Source of the DNA: CBDCWA01 sp046048295
GTDB taxonomy: Bacteria > Pseudomonadota > Alphaproteobacteria > Rhizobiales > Hyphomicrobiaceae
Direction of reading: 5' to 3'
Length of the DNA: 10,919 nucleotides
NCBI GenBank assembly: GCA_046048295.1
Contig: JBJOGJ010000129.1
Coordinates: forward strand, 1-10,919
In this document: piece after piece, positions 1 through 8,693 of the stretch
Layout of the letters: every line of letters starts with the position of its first letter
Numbering within the stretch: the first letter of the stretch is position 1
Program-made: the position numbers and the translations under genes
The notes under the pieces: model-generated
Told to the model about the DNA's origin: nothing
The model's database searches: none
Seen by the model: the letters and a program-made list of their open reading frames with translations, nothing else

Positions 1-172
1 AGGCCAGGGCGGTGTCGGCATCGGTCCGATCACCAGGCCGGAGGACGTCAAGGGCGCCATCGAGAAGGGCGTCGAGGTCCTCCGCTCCGGCGGCGTTGCG
101 TTGATCGACTTCCACATCAATCCGAGCGCCGACCGCAAGGCGTCGAACATCCTGGGCGTTCGCACGACCTAG
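1..172 (+). CDS. C-terminal end of a thiamine-diphosphate-dependent (acetolactate-synthase-like) enzyme, 5' truncated by the window
   Basis: The frame is open from base 2 and ends at TAG 170-172, giving 56 visible residues that begin GQGGVGIGPITRPEDVKGAI. The pattern of a G-rich turn, then GPI/V, a short 'P-E-D-V-K-G-A-I' helix, and a strand ending in 'G-x-x-A-L-I-D' is the usual C-terminus of the TPP-binding domain in the acetolactate synthase/benzoylformate decarboxylase superfamily. The last about 20 residues form a family-variable tail. Enzymes of this family join or cleave 2-oxo acids, or decarboxylate oxalyl- or aryl-type substrates. The TPP motif (GDG...NN) and the substrate pocket lie left of the window, so the reaction cannot be assigned. 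A strong terminator follows 25 bp after the stop, so this gene ends its own transcript, but it may still belong to the same metabolic cluster as the VOC and solute-binding genes. I am fairly sure of the superfamily and not of the substrate. Confidence 0.62.
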   Translation, partial: GQGGVGIGPITRPEDVKGAIEKGVEVLRSGGVALIDFHINPSADRKASNILGVRTT

Positions 173-197
173 TGCCGATGTCGATCGAGACCGAAGG

Positions 198-227
198 AAA
201 GCGGGGCCGGAAGGCTCCGCTTTTTTT
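198..227 (+). terminator. Rho-independent terminator after the TPP-enzyme gene
   Basis: Arms 198-208 and 213-223 pair over 11 bp. The pairs run AAAGCGG with CCGCTTT, then one G-U wobble, then GCC with GGC, and are closed by a GGAA (GNRA-type) tetraloop at 209-212. A run of seven T residues occupies 221-227. It starts 25 bp after the stop codon at 172. This is a textbook intrinsic terminator and the clearest regulatory element in the window. Confidence 0.93.
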
Positions 228-290
228 GTTGGGCCCGTGGCAGGCAGCTAGCGCGGCGGCCACGTCGCCTGTTAGAGTGTCGCCGACGGC

Positions 291-310
291 GGCCATTGCA
301 ATGCATGGCC
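291..310. promoter_or_regulatory. Imperfect 20-bp inverted repeat upstream of the VOC gene (possible operator)
   Basis: GGCCAT (291-296) and ATGGCC (305-310) are perfect 6-bp arms around an 8-bp centre. Inside lies a second, off-centre perfect 10-bp palindrome, CATTGCAATG (294-303). The element sits 52-71 bp upstream of the VOC start codon and downstream of the terminator, which is where an operator for the VOC/solute-binding unit would be expected. There is no U-tract, so it is not a terminator. The function is inferred from symmetry and position only, and no specific regulator family can be named. Confidence 0.3.
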
Positions 311-325
311 TTCGAAGAACAAGCT

Positions 326-341
326 GGCGCGTGCATGCGCC
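326..341. promoter_or_regulatory. Second inverted repeat in the VOC leader
   Basis: GGCGC (326-330) and GCGCC (337-341) flank GTGCAT, whose core TGCA is itself palindromic. It lies just before the ribosome binding site of the VOC gene. The same TGCAT core occurs in the upstream repeat at 302-306, 30 bp away or about three helical turns, which would suit a dimer binding two sites on one face. It could equally be a small hairpin masking translation start, or chance in GC-rich DNA. Confidence 0.22.
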
Positions 342-349
342 GGACGAAG

Positions 350-356
350 AGAGGAA
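350..356 (+). promoter_or_regulatory. Ribosome binding site that fixes the VOC start at 362
   Basis: AGAGGAA lies 5 bases before ATG 362-364. The earlier in-frame ATGs at 296, 305 and 335 have no comparable site, and they would add a non-conserved leader to a fold that normally starts a few residues before its first metal histidine. Confidence 0.7.
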
Positions 357-361
357 CGCCG

Positions 362-1168
362 ATGTTCGCCAAGATCAATCACGTCGCCATCGTCAGCGAC
401 AACTATGCCCAGCTCGCTAAGTTCTACGAGGCCGTTTTCGGCATGAAGACCTCGGGCAAGGGGCGCCCTGCCCGCGCCGTCACGGTTGGTGACGGCTATG
501 TCGGACTGAACATCAATCCGCGCCGCGCCGGCCGCTCCGCCGGTCTCGACCACTTCGGCATCCAGGTCGAGGACTGCGAGACCGCATTCGAGCGCATGCG
601 CAAGAAATATCCCTCGGTGAAATGGCTCAAGCGGCCGTCGACACGCCCGTTTGCCGGCATCACCACGCACGACCCCGATGGCAACATGTTCGACATCTCT
701 CAGAAGGACATGACCAACCGCACCGACATGTATGTCGAGAATTCCGGGCAAGCCAACGAGCGCCACATCGACCACGTAGCGATACGCACCATGAACCCGG
801 ACGCCATGGCGGAGTTCTATCGCGATGTCTTCGAGCTCACGCCGACCAACAAGAAGGAAGGCGACCCGAACCACTACCTGAGCGACGGCCACATGACGCT
901 TGTCATCATGCCCTGGGACATCACCGACTACGATGGCACGGGCATCATCACGATGGGCATGGACCATATCGGCTTCAAGGTTGAAAGCGTCGAGAAGCTG
1001 AAATCCGATCTCGAGGAGATCGTCGCCAACAATCCTCGACATGCGCCGGCGTCGTTCTCGGGCTCCGAGGGCCAGGCACTGGAGAAGCTCTTCAAGCGGA
1101 GCTGTCCGATCGGCGAGTTCCAGATGGCCGACTGCGACGGAACTTTGATCGACGTCCACGCCGACTGA
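362..1168 (+). CDS. Double-domain VOC (glyoxalase / extradiol-dioxygenase-fold) protein
   Basis: The protein has 268 residues and two vicinal-oxygen-chelate modules, about 3-115 and 134-268. Each opens with an I-x-H-V-A-I strand and carries an internal 'D-H-x-G-x-x-V' strand and a terminal 'D-x-D-G-x-x-x-D' strand. The residues in the usual VOC metal positions are H7, H64 and D111 in the first half and H138, H202 and D264 in the second. Both halves therefore keep a two-His-one-carboxylate set, with Asp where Glu is common. VOC proteins bind a divalent metal and act as ring-cleaving dioxygenases, lyases, epimerases or resistance proteins. The length and two-module layout suit a type I extradiol-type dioxygenase or a related lyase, but the sequence does not decide between these. 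There is no signal peptide, so it should be cytosolic. The gene is followed 45 bp later by a solute-binding protein gene on the same strand, which suggests a role in breaking down an imported compound. The family is certain; the reaction is unknown. Confidence 0.88.
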   Translation: MFAKINHVAIVSDNYAQLAKFYEAVFGMKTSGKGRPARAVTVGDGYVGLNINPRRAGRSAGLDHFGIQVEDCETAFERMRKKYPSVKWLKRPSTRPFAGITTHDPDGNMFDISQKDMTNRTDMYVENSGQANERHIDHVAIRTMNPDAMAEFYRDVFELTPTNKKEGDPNHYLSDGHMTLVIMPWDITDYDGTGIITMGMDHIGFKVESVEKLKSDLEEIVANNPRHAPASFSGSEGQALEKLFKRSCPIGEFQMADCDGTLIDVHAD

Positions 1169-1201
1169 GTGCCGACAGAAGGCATGCAAACGAACAAGCA
1201 A

Positions 1202-1207
1202 AGGGAG
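1202..1207 (+). promoter_or_regulatory. Ribosome binding site that fixes the solute-binding protein start at 1214
   Basis: AGGGAG sits 6 bases before ATG 1214-1216. The in-frame GTG at 1169, directly after the VOC stop, and the ATG at 1184 would both place charged residues ahead of the signal peptide and lack such a site. Confidence 0.75.
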
Positions 1208-1213
1208 AAAATC

Positions 1214-2251
1214 ATGAACGGTCGAATTGCGCTCGGTGCAACTGTGGCCGCCGTACTGCTCGGCGCCAACCCTGCAGCAGCTGACAAAATCGAGGAACTC
1301 TACAAGGGCAAGACGATGTCGCTGATCGTCTCCGCCGGCTCGGGCGGCGGTTACGCCAGCTATGCCCGCGCCTTCACTCCGGTCTACGAGAAGCACATCC
1401 CCGGCAAGCCGAACATCATCATCAAGCATATGCCTGGCGGTGGCGGTATCCGCGCCTCGAACTACCTCGACGAGGTGGCACCGAAGGACGGTCTGACCAT
1501 CGGCTTCATACACTCGAGCGTACCGTTTGCTCCCTTGTACGGCATCAAGGGCGCGAAGTTCGACCCGCGCAAGTTCAACTGGCTCGGTTCCATCTCGACC
1601 GCTTCCGGCATCTGCGTCGCCTGGCACACCGCCAAGGTGAACAACTGGCAGGACGTCGTCGACGGCAAGCTCGTCGTCGGCGGCACGGGGGCCGGATCGC
1701 AGATGGAAACGCTGCCGGCCATGGTCAACAAGCTGTTCGGCGCCAAGATCAAGATCATTTCCGGCTACAAGGGCGGAAACGATGTCTACCTCGCAATGGA
1801 GCGGGGCGAGGTGAACGGCCGCTGCGGCGGACTGATTTCCTCGATCAAGTCCACCCGGCCAGACTGGTTCCCGGATAAGAAGGTGACGGTGCCATTCCAG
1901 ATCGCAACGAAGCGGCACCCGATGTTCCCTGACGCGGTCTCGATCTTCGAGCTTGCCAAGGACGACAAGACCAAGAACATCGTCAAGCTGATCACCTACC
2001 CCTTCGAGATGGATCGTCCGTTCCTGGCCCCGCCAGGCGTGCCGGACGACGTCGTGGCAGCGCTCCGCAAGGCATTCCTCGCCGCCGGCAAGGACAAGGA
2101 GTTCCAGGCTGTCGCCGAGAAGCAGCAGCTCGAGGTCGATCCCGTCCCCGGCGAGGAAGTCGCGCGCATGATCAAGGAAGCCTACGCCATGCCGAAGGAG
2201 ATCGTCGCCGAAGCAGCGGCGGCCATGAGGCTCACGGGAGGCAGCAAGTAG
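1214..2251 (+). CDS. TctC/Bug-like periplasmic solute-binding protein
   Basis: The precursor has 345 residues. Residues 1-23 form a Sec signal peptide: a basic start, a hydrophobic core (ALGATVAAVLLGA) and an A-A-A/D cleavage site. The mature part starts with 'Y-K-G-K-T-M-S-L-I-V' and 'G-S-G-G-G-Y-x-x-Y-A-R'. It continues with 'H-I-P-G-K-P' and 'M-P-G-G-G-G-I-R-A-x-N-Y-L' at about 61-85, and later 'D-R-P-F-L-A-P-P-G-V-P'. This is the layout of tripartite tricarboxylate transporter receptors, and resembles the 'IPGNP' branch more than the common 'P-x-K-P-I-x-x-V-V-P-F' Bug proteins. Such receptors bind small carboxylates or related organic acids in the periplasm and hand them to TctA/TctB. No TctA or TctB gene is visible, which is common for this family. 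The only two cysteines, C134 and C204, might form a disulfide. The gene is probably co-transcribed with the VOC gene 45 bp upstream. It ends 5 bp from the stop of the convergent mutS. The family is secure; the ligand is unknown. Confidence 0.87.
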   Translation: MNGRIALGATVAAVLLGANPAAADKIEELYKGKTMSLIVSAGSGGGYASYARAFTPVYEKHIPGKPNIIIKHMPGGGGIRASNYLDEVAPKDGLTIGFIHSSVPFAPLYGIKGAKFDPRKFNWLGSISTASGICVAWHTAKVNNWQDVVDGKLVVGGTGAGSQMETLPAMVNKLFGAKIKIISGYKGGNDVYLAMERGEVNGRCGGLISSIKSTRPDWFPDKKVTVPFQIATKRHPMFPDAVSIFELAKDDKTKNIVKLITYPFEMDRPFLAPPGVPDDVVAALRKAFLAAGKDKEFQAVAEKQQLEVDPVPGEEVARMIKEAYAMPKEIVAEAAAAMRLTGGSK

Positions 2252-2256
2252 TTCGG

Positions 2257-5058
2257 CTATCTGGTGAGAGCCTTGAGGCGGTAGAGCGCCTCGAGGGCCT
2301 CCCGCGGTGACATTTCGTCGGGAACGAGTTCGGCGAGGGCGCAGCGGAGAGCATCATCTTCAGGTGTCGGCTGCGTTGGCTGCTGTGCAACTGCTGCAAA
2401 GAGCGGCAGGTCGCCAAGCGGCGCCGTCTCGGTTTTCCCCTTGAGGTCTTCCGTCTCGAGGTGGGCGAGTACCTCGCGCGCCCGCCTGACGACTGGCTCC
2501 GGCATGCCTGCGAGCTTCGCCACCTGGATGCCGTAGGAACGATCGGCCGCACCAGCCTTCACCTTATGCAGGAAGACGATGTCGTCCTTCCATTCCCTCA
2601 CGTCCATGGTGACGGTCGAGAGTTCGGCAAGCCGCTCGGCCAGCGCCGAAAGCTCGTGGTAATGGGTCGCGAACAGCGTCCGCGCCCTGGCGACGTCGTG
2701 CAGATACTCGATCGTCGCCCAGGCGATGGAAAGGCCGTCGAACGTGGCGGTGCCGCGCCCGATCTCGTCGAGGATGACGAGCGAACGCGCGCTCGCCTGG
2801 TTCAGGATCGCCGCCGTCTCGACCATCTCGACCATGAACGTCGAGCGCCCGCGGGCCAGGTCGTCGGATGCACCGACGCGCGAGAAGAGCCGGTCCACGA
2901 CGCCGATGTGGGCCGATTTCGCCGGCACGAAGGATCCCATCTGGGCAAGCAGCGCAATCAACGCGTTCTGCCTCAGGAAGGTAGACTTGCCGGCCATGTT
3001 CGGGCCAGTAACGAGCCAGACCCGGCCGGCTGCTTCCTCATCGAAGCCAGGCGGACGCCCGCCGTCTTCGCGAGCGGGCGCCGGCCCGAGCACGCAGTCG
3101 TTTTCGATGAACGGCCCCGAACGCGCCTTCCTGAGCGCCTGCTCGACAACGGGGTGACGTCCGCCGCGAATCTGGAAGGCCGTGCTCTCGTCGACGATGG
3201 GGCGAACGTAATCGTCGAGCGCTGCAAGCTCGCCGAGCGCGGCGTGGACATCGACATCGGCCAGCGCTGTGGCCACATTGGCGAGAGCCGCTTCCGCGCG
3301 CAATACATCCGCCGTCAGCTCGGCGAAAATCTCCTGCTCGATCGCCAGCGCTCTCTCCGCCGCCGTTGCGATCTGCCCTTCCGTCTCGCTGAGCTCGGCA
3401 GTATTGAACCGCACCGCATTGGCCATCGTCTGGCGGTGCGTGAACACCGCGTCGTTCGGCGGCTGGAGCAGCGGCCGGGACGCATTGGCCGAAACCTCGA
3501 TGAAGTAGCCGAGGATGTTGTTGTGACGAATACGGAGCGTCTTGATGCCGGTATCGCCGATGTAGCGCTGCTCCAGTTCGGCCATCACCCTTCGGCTGTC
3601 CTCGCCAAGCGCCCGCGCCCGGTCGAGGTCTGCCGTATAGTCCGAGCGGATGAAGCCGCCGTCGCGAGGCAGGTGCGGTGGCGTCTCCACCAGTGCCGCG
3701 GCGAGCTTCTCGCAAAGCGCGCTGTCGCATTCGGCCAGCCGGTCCAGTATGCCAGCAATCTCGGCTGGCGGCCCGAGAGCATCGGCTGCCTTATCGATCA
3801 GCGAGCGAACGGTCTGAGCGCGTAGAAGACCATCGCGAACGGCTGCCAGGTCCTTGGGGCCGCCGCGATGCAACGCGAGTCGGGACACGGCACGCGCAAT
3901 GTCCGGCGCTCCCCGGAGCGCGAGCCGCACATCCTCGCGGAGCTTCTCGCGCTCGGCGAAGTACTGCACGGCGTCCAGGCGTTCACCGATCCGGATCGGG
4001 TCGGCGAGGGGGCTCGAGAGCCGTGCCGCCAGTTCGCGTGCGCCCGGGCCTGTGACGGTGCGGTCGATGGCGGCGAGCAGGCTTCCCGCAAGCTGCCCCG
4101 TCGTCGAGCGCACGATCTCGAGGCTTGCCCGGCTGGCAGCGTCGATGCGCAGCAGATCCGAGGCGCCGGTCCGCCTGGGCGGCCTGAGAACCGATTGCCG
4201 GCCGATCTGCGTCAGCTCGACGTACTTGAGGAGCGCGCTGGCCGCCGCCAGCTCCGCCCGGGTGAAGGCGCCGAACGCAGCGAGGTCACCCACCCCGAGC
4301 CGCTCGAGCAACGCGCGCTCGCCCGAAAGGCTGTCGAAGCTCTGCGCCGCGACCGGCGTCGTGGCGGCCCCCGACAGTGCCAGCAGCGGTTTCAGGTCGG
4401 CATCGGCGAGGAGGTCGTCGGCAGCGATGATTTCACCCGGGGAGAGCCGCACGAGCTCGCCCGCAAGATCGGCGCGCGAAGCGCAACCGATCTCGAACTC
4501 GCCCGTCGAGATGTCGAGCGAGGCGAGCGCGAAGGTGGCCTGGTCGCTGCCGCCCCGCCCGCCCTGGCTCCGGTCCAGCGTGAGCGATGTGAGATAGTTG
4601 CGCGCCTTGTCCTCGAGCAGCGCCTCCTCGGTGAGCGTACCGGGTGTGACGAGGCGAACGACATCGCGCTTGACGACGGCCTTGGAACCGCGCTTGCGCG
4701 CTTCCGCCGGATCCTCGAGCTGCTCGCAGACGGCAACGCGGAAGCCCTGGCGGATCAGCCGTTGCAGGTATTCGTCGGCGCGGTGCACGGGCACGCCACA
4801 CATCGGGATGTCCTCGCCGAGGTGCTTGCCGCGCTTGGTCAGCACGATGGAGAGCGCCTCCGAGGCAACGACCGCGTCCTCGAAGAACAGCTCGTAGAAG
4901 TCGCCCATTCGGTACCAGAGGATGCAGTCCGGGTTGGCAGCCTTTATTTCGAGATATTGCGCCATCGATGGCGTCACGTCTCCGCCACCCTTTTCACCGC
5001 CCTTGGCGCGCGCTTGTTGCAGGGCGCCGTCGGATTGTTGCACCGCACGCTTGACCAT
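2257..5058 (-). CDS. mutS: DNA mismatch repair protein MutS
   Basis: The protein has 933 residues from ATG 5058, within the long range usual in alphaproteobacteria. It recognises mismatches and small loops and recruits MutL. The mismatch-contacting F-Y-E motif is at 54-56 (G-D-F-Y-E-L-F). Connector, lever and clamp regions follow to about 640. The ATPase has Walker A G-P-N-M-A-G-K-S-T at 685-693, the signature D-D-L-A-R-G-R-S-T-F at 732-741, Walker B L-V-I-L-D-E-I-G-R-G-T at 760-770 and A-T-H-Y-H-E-L at 797-803. Near the C-terminus D-L-P-L-F (883-887) resembles a sliding-clamp-binding pentapeptide. The final 'S-P-R-E-A-L-E-A-L-Y-R-L-K' helix is the tetramerisation tail. A GTG at 5091 would add 11 residues but lacks a ribosome site; ATG 5058 has TGGGGA 3 bases upstream. 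The ATG at 4965 would start inside the conserved T-P-x-M-A-Q-Y sequence. All catalytic motifs are intact, so the gene should be functional. It is divergent from the malic enzyme gene. Confidence 0.98.
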   Translation of the reverse strand: MVKRAVQQSDGALQQARAKGGEKGGGDVTPSMAQYLEIKAANPDCILWYRMGDFYELFFEDAVVASEALSIVLTKRGKHLGEDIPMCGVPVHRADEYLQRLIRQGFRVAVCEQLEDPAEARKRGSKAVVKRDVVRLVTPGTLTEEALLEDKARNYLTSLTLDRSQGGRGGSDQATFALASLDISTGEFEIGCASRADLAGELVRLSPGEIIAADDLLADADLKPLLALSGAATTPVAAQSFDSLSGERALLERLGVGDLAAFGAFTRAELAAASALLKYVELTQIGRQSVLRPPRRTGASDLLRIDAASRASLEIVRSTTGQLAGSLLAAIDRTVTGPGARELAARLSSPLADPIRIGERLDAVQYFAEREKLREDVRLALRGAPDIARAVSRLALHRGGPKDLAAVRDGLLRAQTVRSLIDKAADALGPPAEIAGILDRLAECDSALCEKLAAALVETPPHLPRDGGFIRSDYTADLDRARALGEDSRRVMAELEQRYIGDTGIKTLRIRHNNILGYFIEVSANASRPLLQPPNDAVFTHRQTMANAVRFNTAELSETEGQIATAAERALAIEQEIFAELTADVLRAEAALANVATALADVDVHAALGELAALDDYVRPIVDESTAFQIRGGRHPVVEQALRKARSGPFIENDCVLGPAPAREDGGRPPGFDEEAAGRVWLVTGPNMAGKSTFLRQNALIALLAQMGSFVPAKSAHIGVVDRLFSRVGASDDLARGRSTFMVEMVETAAILNQASARSLVILDEIGRGTATFDGLSIAWATIEYLHDVARARTLFATHYHELSALAERLAELSTVTMDVREWKDDIVFLHKVKAGAADRSYGIQVAKLAGMPEPVVRRAREVLAHLETEDLKGKTETAPLGDLPLFAAVAQQPTQPTPEDDALRCALAELVPDEMSPREALEALYRLKALTR

Positions 5059-5218
5059 CAGTCCCCACCCCGCCGCAGCCTCGCGCCCCACGCATAGTGA
5101 AGCCGCAGTTGTGCGCAGGCGGAACCCGGCCTATCGTGGCTGCTGGTCTTCAATGTTATCCCCCTTGCGCCAACCGCTGGAAACGCTCCAACTATCAACA
5201 CCAAGAAAAATCCTCAAC
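5059..5218. promoter_or_regulatory. Divergent promoter region between mutS and the malic enzyme gene
   Basis: This 160-bp spacer separates two start codons on opposite strands and must hold both promoters. No strong sigma-70 pair stands out. The best plus-strand candidate is TTGTGC (5109-5114) and TATCGT (5132-5137) with 17 bp between, only about 3/6 and 4/6 matches. Its AT-rich right end (about 5190-5220) is the leader of the malic enzyme gene, where the ribosome site is weak. I see no convincing operator or hairpin. Confidence 0.5.
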
Positions 5219-7489
<2,271 letters not shown>

Positions 7490-7499
7490 GGTGCGGCGC

Positions 7500-7520
7500 G
7501 GGCGGCAACTTCGGCCGCCC
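7500..7520. terminator. Symmetric hairpin between convergent maeB and olsB (possible bidirectional terminator)
   Basis: GGGCGGC (7500-7506) and GCCGCCC (7514-7520) form a perfect 7-bp stem with a 7-base loop, 11 bp after the maeB stop and 34 bp before the olsB stop on the other strand. It would fold in both transcripts. Neither side has a T-run, so it is not a canonical intrinsic terminator and may rather block 3' exonucleases or act with Rho. Confidence 0.42.
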
Positions 7521-7553
7521 TCCAGCCACGGCCACGGCAGGACGCGAAAGAAG

Positions 7554-8570
7554 CTATGGCCTGCGCGACCCCGCGACCCTGCTCTCCTTCTCGTCGGGCT
7601 GCCCGAAGTGTTCGAAGTAGCGCGGGTCGATCTTCTCCACCGGCAGGATGATGAGCACGTCCGTCGTGCCGAACTGATGGTCGATGACTGCACCGTCGCC
7701 GACCATGGCGCCGAGCCTGAGGTAGCCCTTGATGAGCGGCGGCAGGGCCTTGATCGCGGCCTTCGTGTCCAGCTGTTCCTTCGGAGCCCTTTTCATGTCG
7801 ACGTAGAGCGACGGGTGGGCGCTGACGTGCCAGTCGGCGTCGGCCATGGCGTGATGATGCAGGAACGAGAGCGCCATCGCGTGCTTGTCGGGATCGGTCC
7901 CCTCGAAGCTTGCGCAGCCGATCATGACGTCGATGTCGTGCTCACGCACATACGTCCACAGACCGTGCCAGAGCAGCTCGACTGTACGCTTGGTACGGTA
8001 GGGCTTGAGGACACAGGACCGCCCGAGCTCCATGAATGAATAGCCGGGAGATTTCCGCGCGATGAGTGGCGCGATGTCGTACTCGCCCTGCGTGTAGAAG
8101 CCGAGTGAACGCTGGGCGATCTCTTGCCTCAGCACGCGGTATGTGCCGATGACTTTCGGCTGGCGATGGTCCAGGGTGGAGGCGGAATAGCTGGTGTCTG
8201 TCGTGTCCACGACGAGAAGGTGATCGCAGGCCCCGTCGTACTTGTCCTCGTCGCGCTGGCGCAGTTGCGCGACCAGGCTCGGCTTGGCTGACATCTCCCT
8301 GTAGAAGACTTCATACCGAAGCCGTTGTGCGAGTTTTATGTCCGCCGGCGTCGAGGCTAGGCGTACCTCGAGGGGGCCGATCCTGCCGAACGCCTTGACC
8401 GGCGGCCGGCGCCGGATACCCATGAACCAGTTCGAACGGATCCATTCAGGTTTTGCTGCTTCGAGGAACGCCAAACGCGAGCCGCCCTGCGGCCTGTGGC
8501 GCTGAACCGTCCCCTCGCGCATCCGCTGTTGCCAAGACCGGCTCAACAGCTCCCGCGTCCTGAAGCCCAT
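7554..8570 (-). CDS. olsB: OlsB-like N-acyltransferase (ornithine lipid synthesis, GNAT fold)
   Basis: The protein has 338 residues from ATG 8570. It matches the OlsB/hemolysin-like acyltransferase family. Visible motifs are L-R-Y-E-V-F-Y-R-E-M (84-93), G-T-Y-R-V-L-R (142-148), E-L-G-R-S-C-V-L-K-P-Y-R (171-182), D-V-M-I-G-C-A-S-F-E-G-T-D-P (204-217), L-S-F-L-H-H-H (224-230) and L-P-P-L-I-K-G-Y-L-R-L-G-A (266-278). OlsB transfers a 3-hydroxyacyl chain from acyl carrier protein to the alpha-amino group of ornithine, making lyso-ornithine lipid, which OlsA then acylates to the phosphorus-free membrane lipid. No olsA is in the window. The first about 60 residues are basic and poorly conserved, making this longer than the roughly 300-residue rhizobial OlsB I recall. 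There is no signal peptide or membrane span, so it should be cytosolic or membrane-peripheral. A TTG at 8615 is possible, but the ribosome site supports 8570. Ornithine-lipid genes are often phosphate-regulated; I see no clear Pho box upstream. Confidence 0.88.
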   Translation of the reverse strand: MGFRTRELLSRSWQQRMREGTVQRHRPQGGSRLAFLEAAKPEWIRSNWFMGIRRRPPVKAFGRIGPLEVRLASTPADIKLAQRLRYEVFYREMSAKPSLVAQLRQRDEDKYDGACDHLLVVDTTDTSYSASTLDHRQPKVIGTYRVLRQEIAQRSLGFYTQGEYDIAPLIARKSPGYSFMELGRSCVLKPYRTKRTVELLWHGLWTYVREHDIDVMIGCASFEGTDPDKHAMALSFLHHHAMADADWHVSAHPSLYVDMKRAPKEQLDTKAAIKALPPLIKGYLRLGAMVGDGAVIDHQFGTTDVLIILPVEKIDPRYFEHFGQPDEKESRVAGSRRP

Positions 8571-8575
8571 CCCCG

Positions 8576-8582
8576 TTCTCCC
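8576..8582 (-). promoter_or_regulatory. Ribosome binding site that fixes the olsB start at 8570
   Basis: On the minus strand GGGAGAA ends 5 bases before the ATG at 8570-8568. The in-frame TTG at 8615 and GTG at 8594 have no such site. Confidence 0.68.
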
Positions 8583-8617
8583 GGTCAATCGCACAGAATC
8601 AAGTGCCCCGACCAATA

Positions 8618-8646
8618 TCTATAGCGGCGACCGGGCTCAGCAACAA
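8618..8646 (-). promoter_or_regulatory. Candidate sigma-70-type promoter for olsB
   Basis: On the minus strand TTGTTG (8646-8641) and TATAGA (8623-8618) are separated by exactly 17 bp, about 50 bp upstream of the olsB start codon. The matches to consensus are 3/6 and 4/6. Spacing and position are good, the hexamers are modest, and this AT-rich patch is the only one in the spacer. It would let olsB be transcribed independently of the upstream kinase gene. Confidence 0.4.
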
Positions 8647-8693
8647 TGCGTGACGGGCTTCTGTTTCGCCGACGGTTTCCCGGCGAGCCGACT

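Noticed and set aside
226..254. TTGTTG and TAGCGC with a 17-bp spacer as a promoter for the VOC gene
   Set aside because: The first hexamer overlaps the terminator T-run and the second matches consensus poorly, so I see no convincing sigma-70 promoter in 228-361.
296..361. Extension of the VOC protein to the in-frame ATG at 296
   Set aside because: It would add 22 unconserved residues containing three cysteine/methionine-rich stretches, and it overlaps the inverted repeat. ATG 362 has a good ribosome site and starts the fold at the usual point.
272..1918. A long open frame of 548 codons on the minus strand across the VOC and receptor genes
   Set aside because: It is antisense to two genes with clear family motifs and good ribosome sites. 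Its product is low-complexity, rich in R, H, V and D, and it crosses a gene junction. This is a known artefact of GC-rich codon usage.
2461..5097. Long plus-strand open frames (454 and 409 codons) opposite mutS
   Set aside because: MutS is intact and fully accounted for on the other strand. The antisense products show no motif and no plausible start signal.
5153..5218. Alternative malic enzyme start at ATG 5153
   Set aside because: There is no ribosome site before it and the extra 22 residues do not resemble the family. It is still possible, because the site before 5219 is also weak.
8571..8615. Alternative olsB starts at TTG 8615 or GTG 8594
   Set aside because: They are rare start codons without a ribosome site, and 8615 would overlap the candidate promoter and leader.
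8649..8674. Two CCGTC heptamer-like words upstream of olsB as a Pho box
   Set aside because: They are spaced about 19 bp apart rather than the 11 bp of PhoB direct repeats, and match the consensus weakly.
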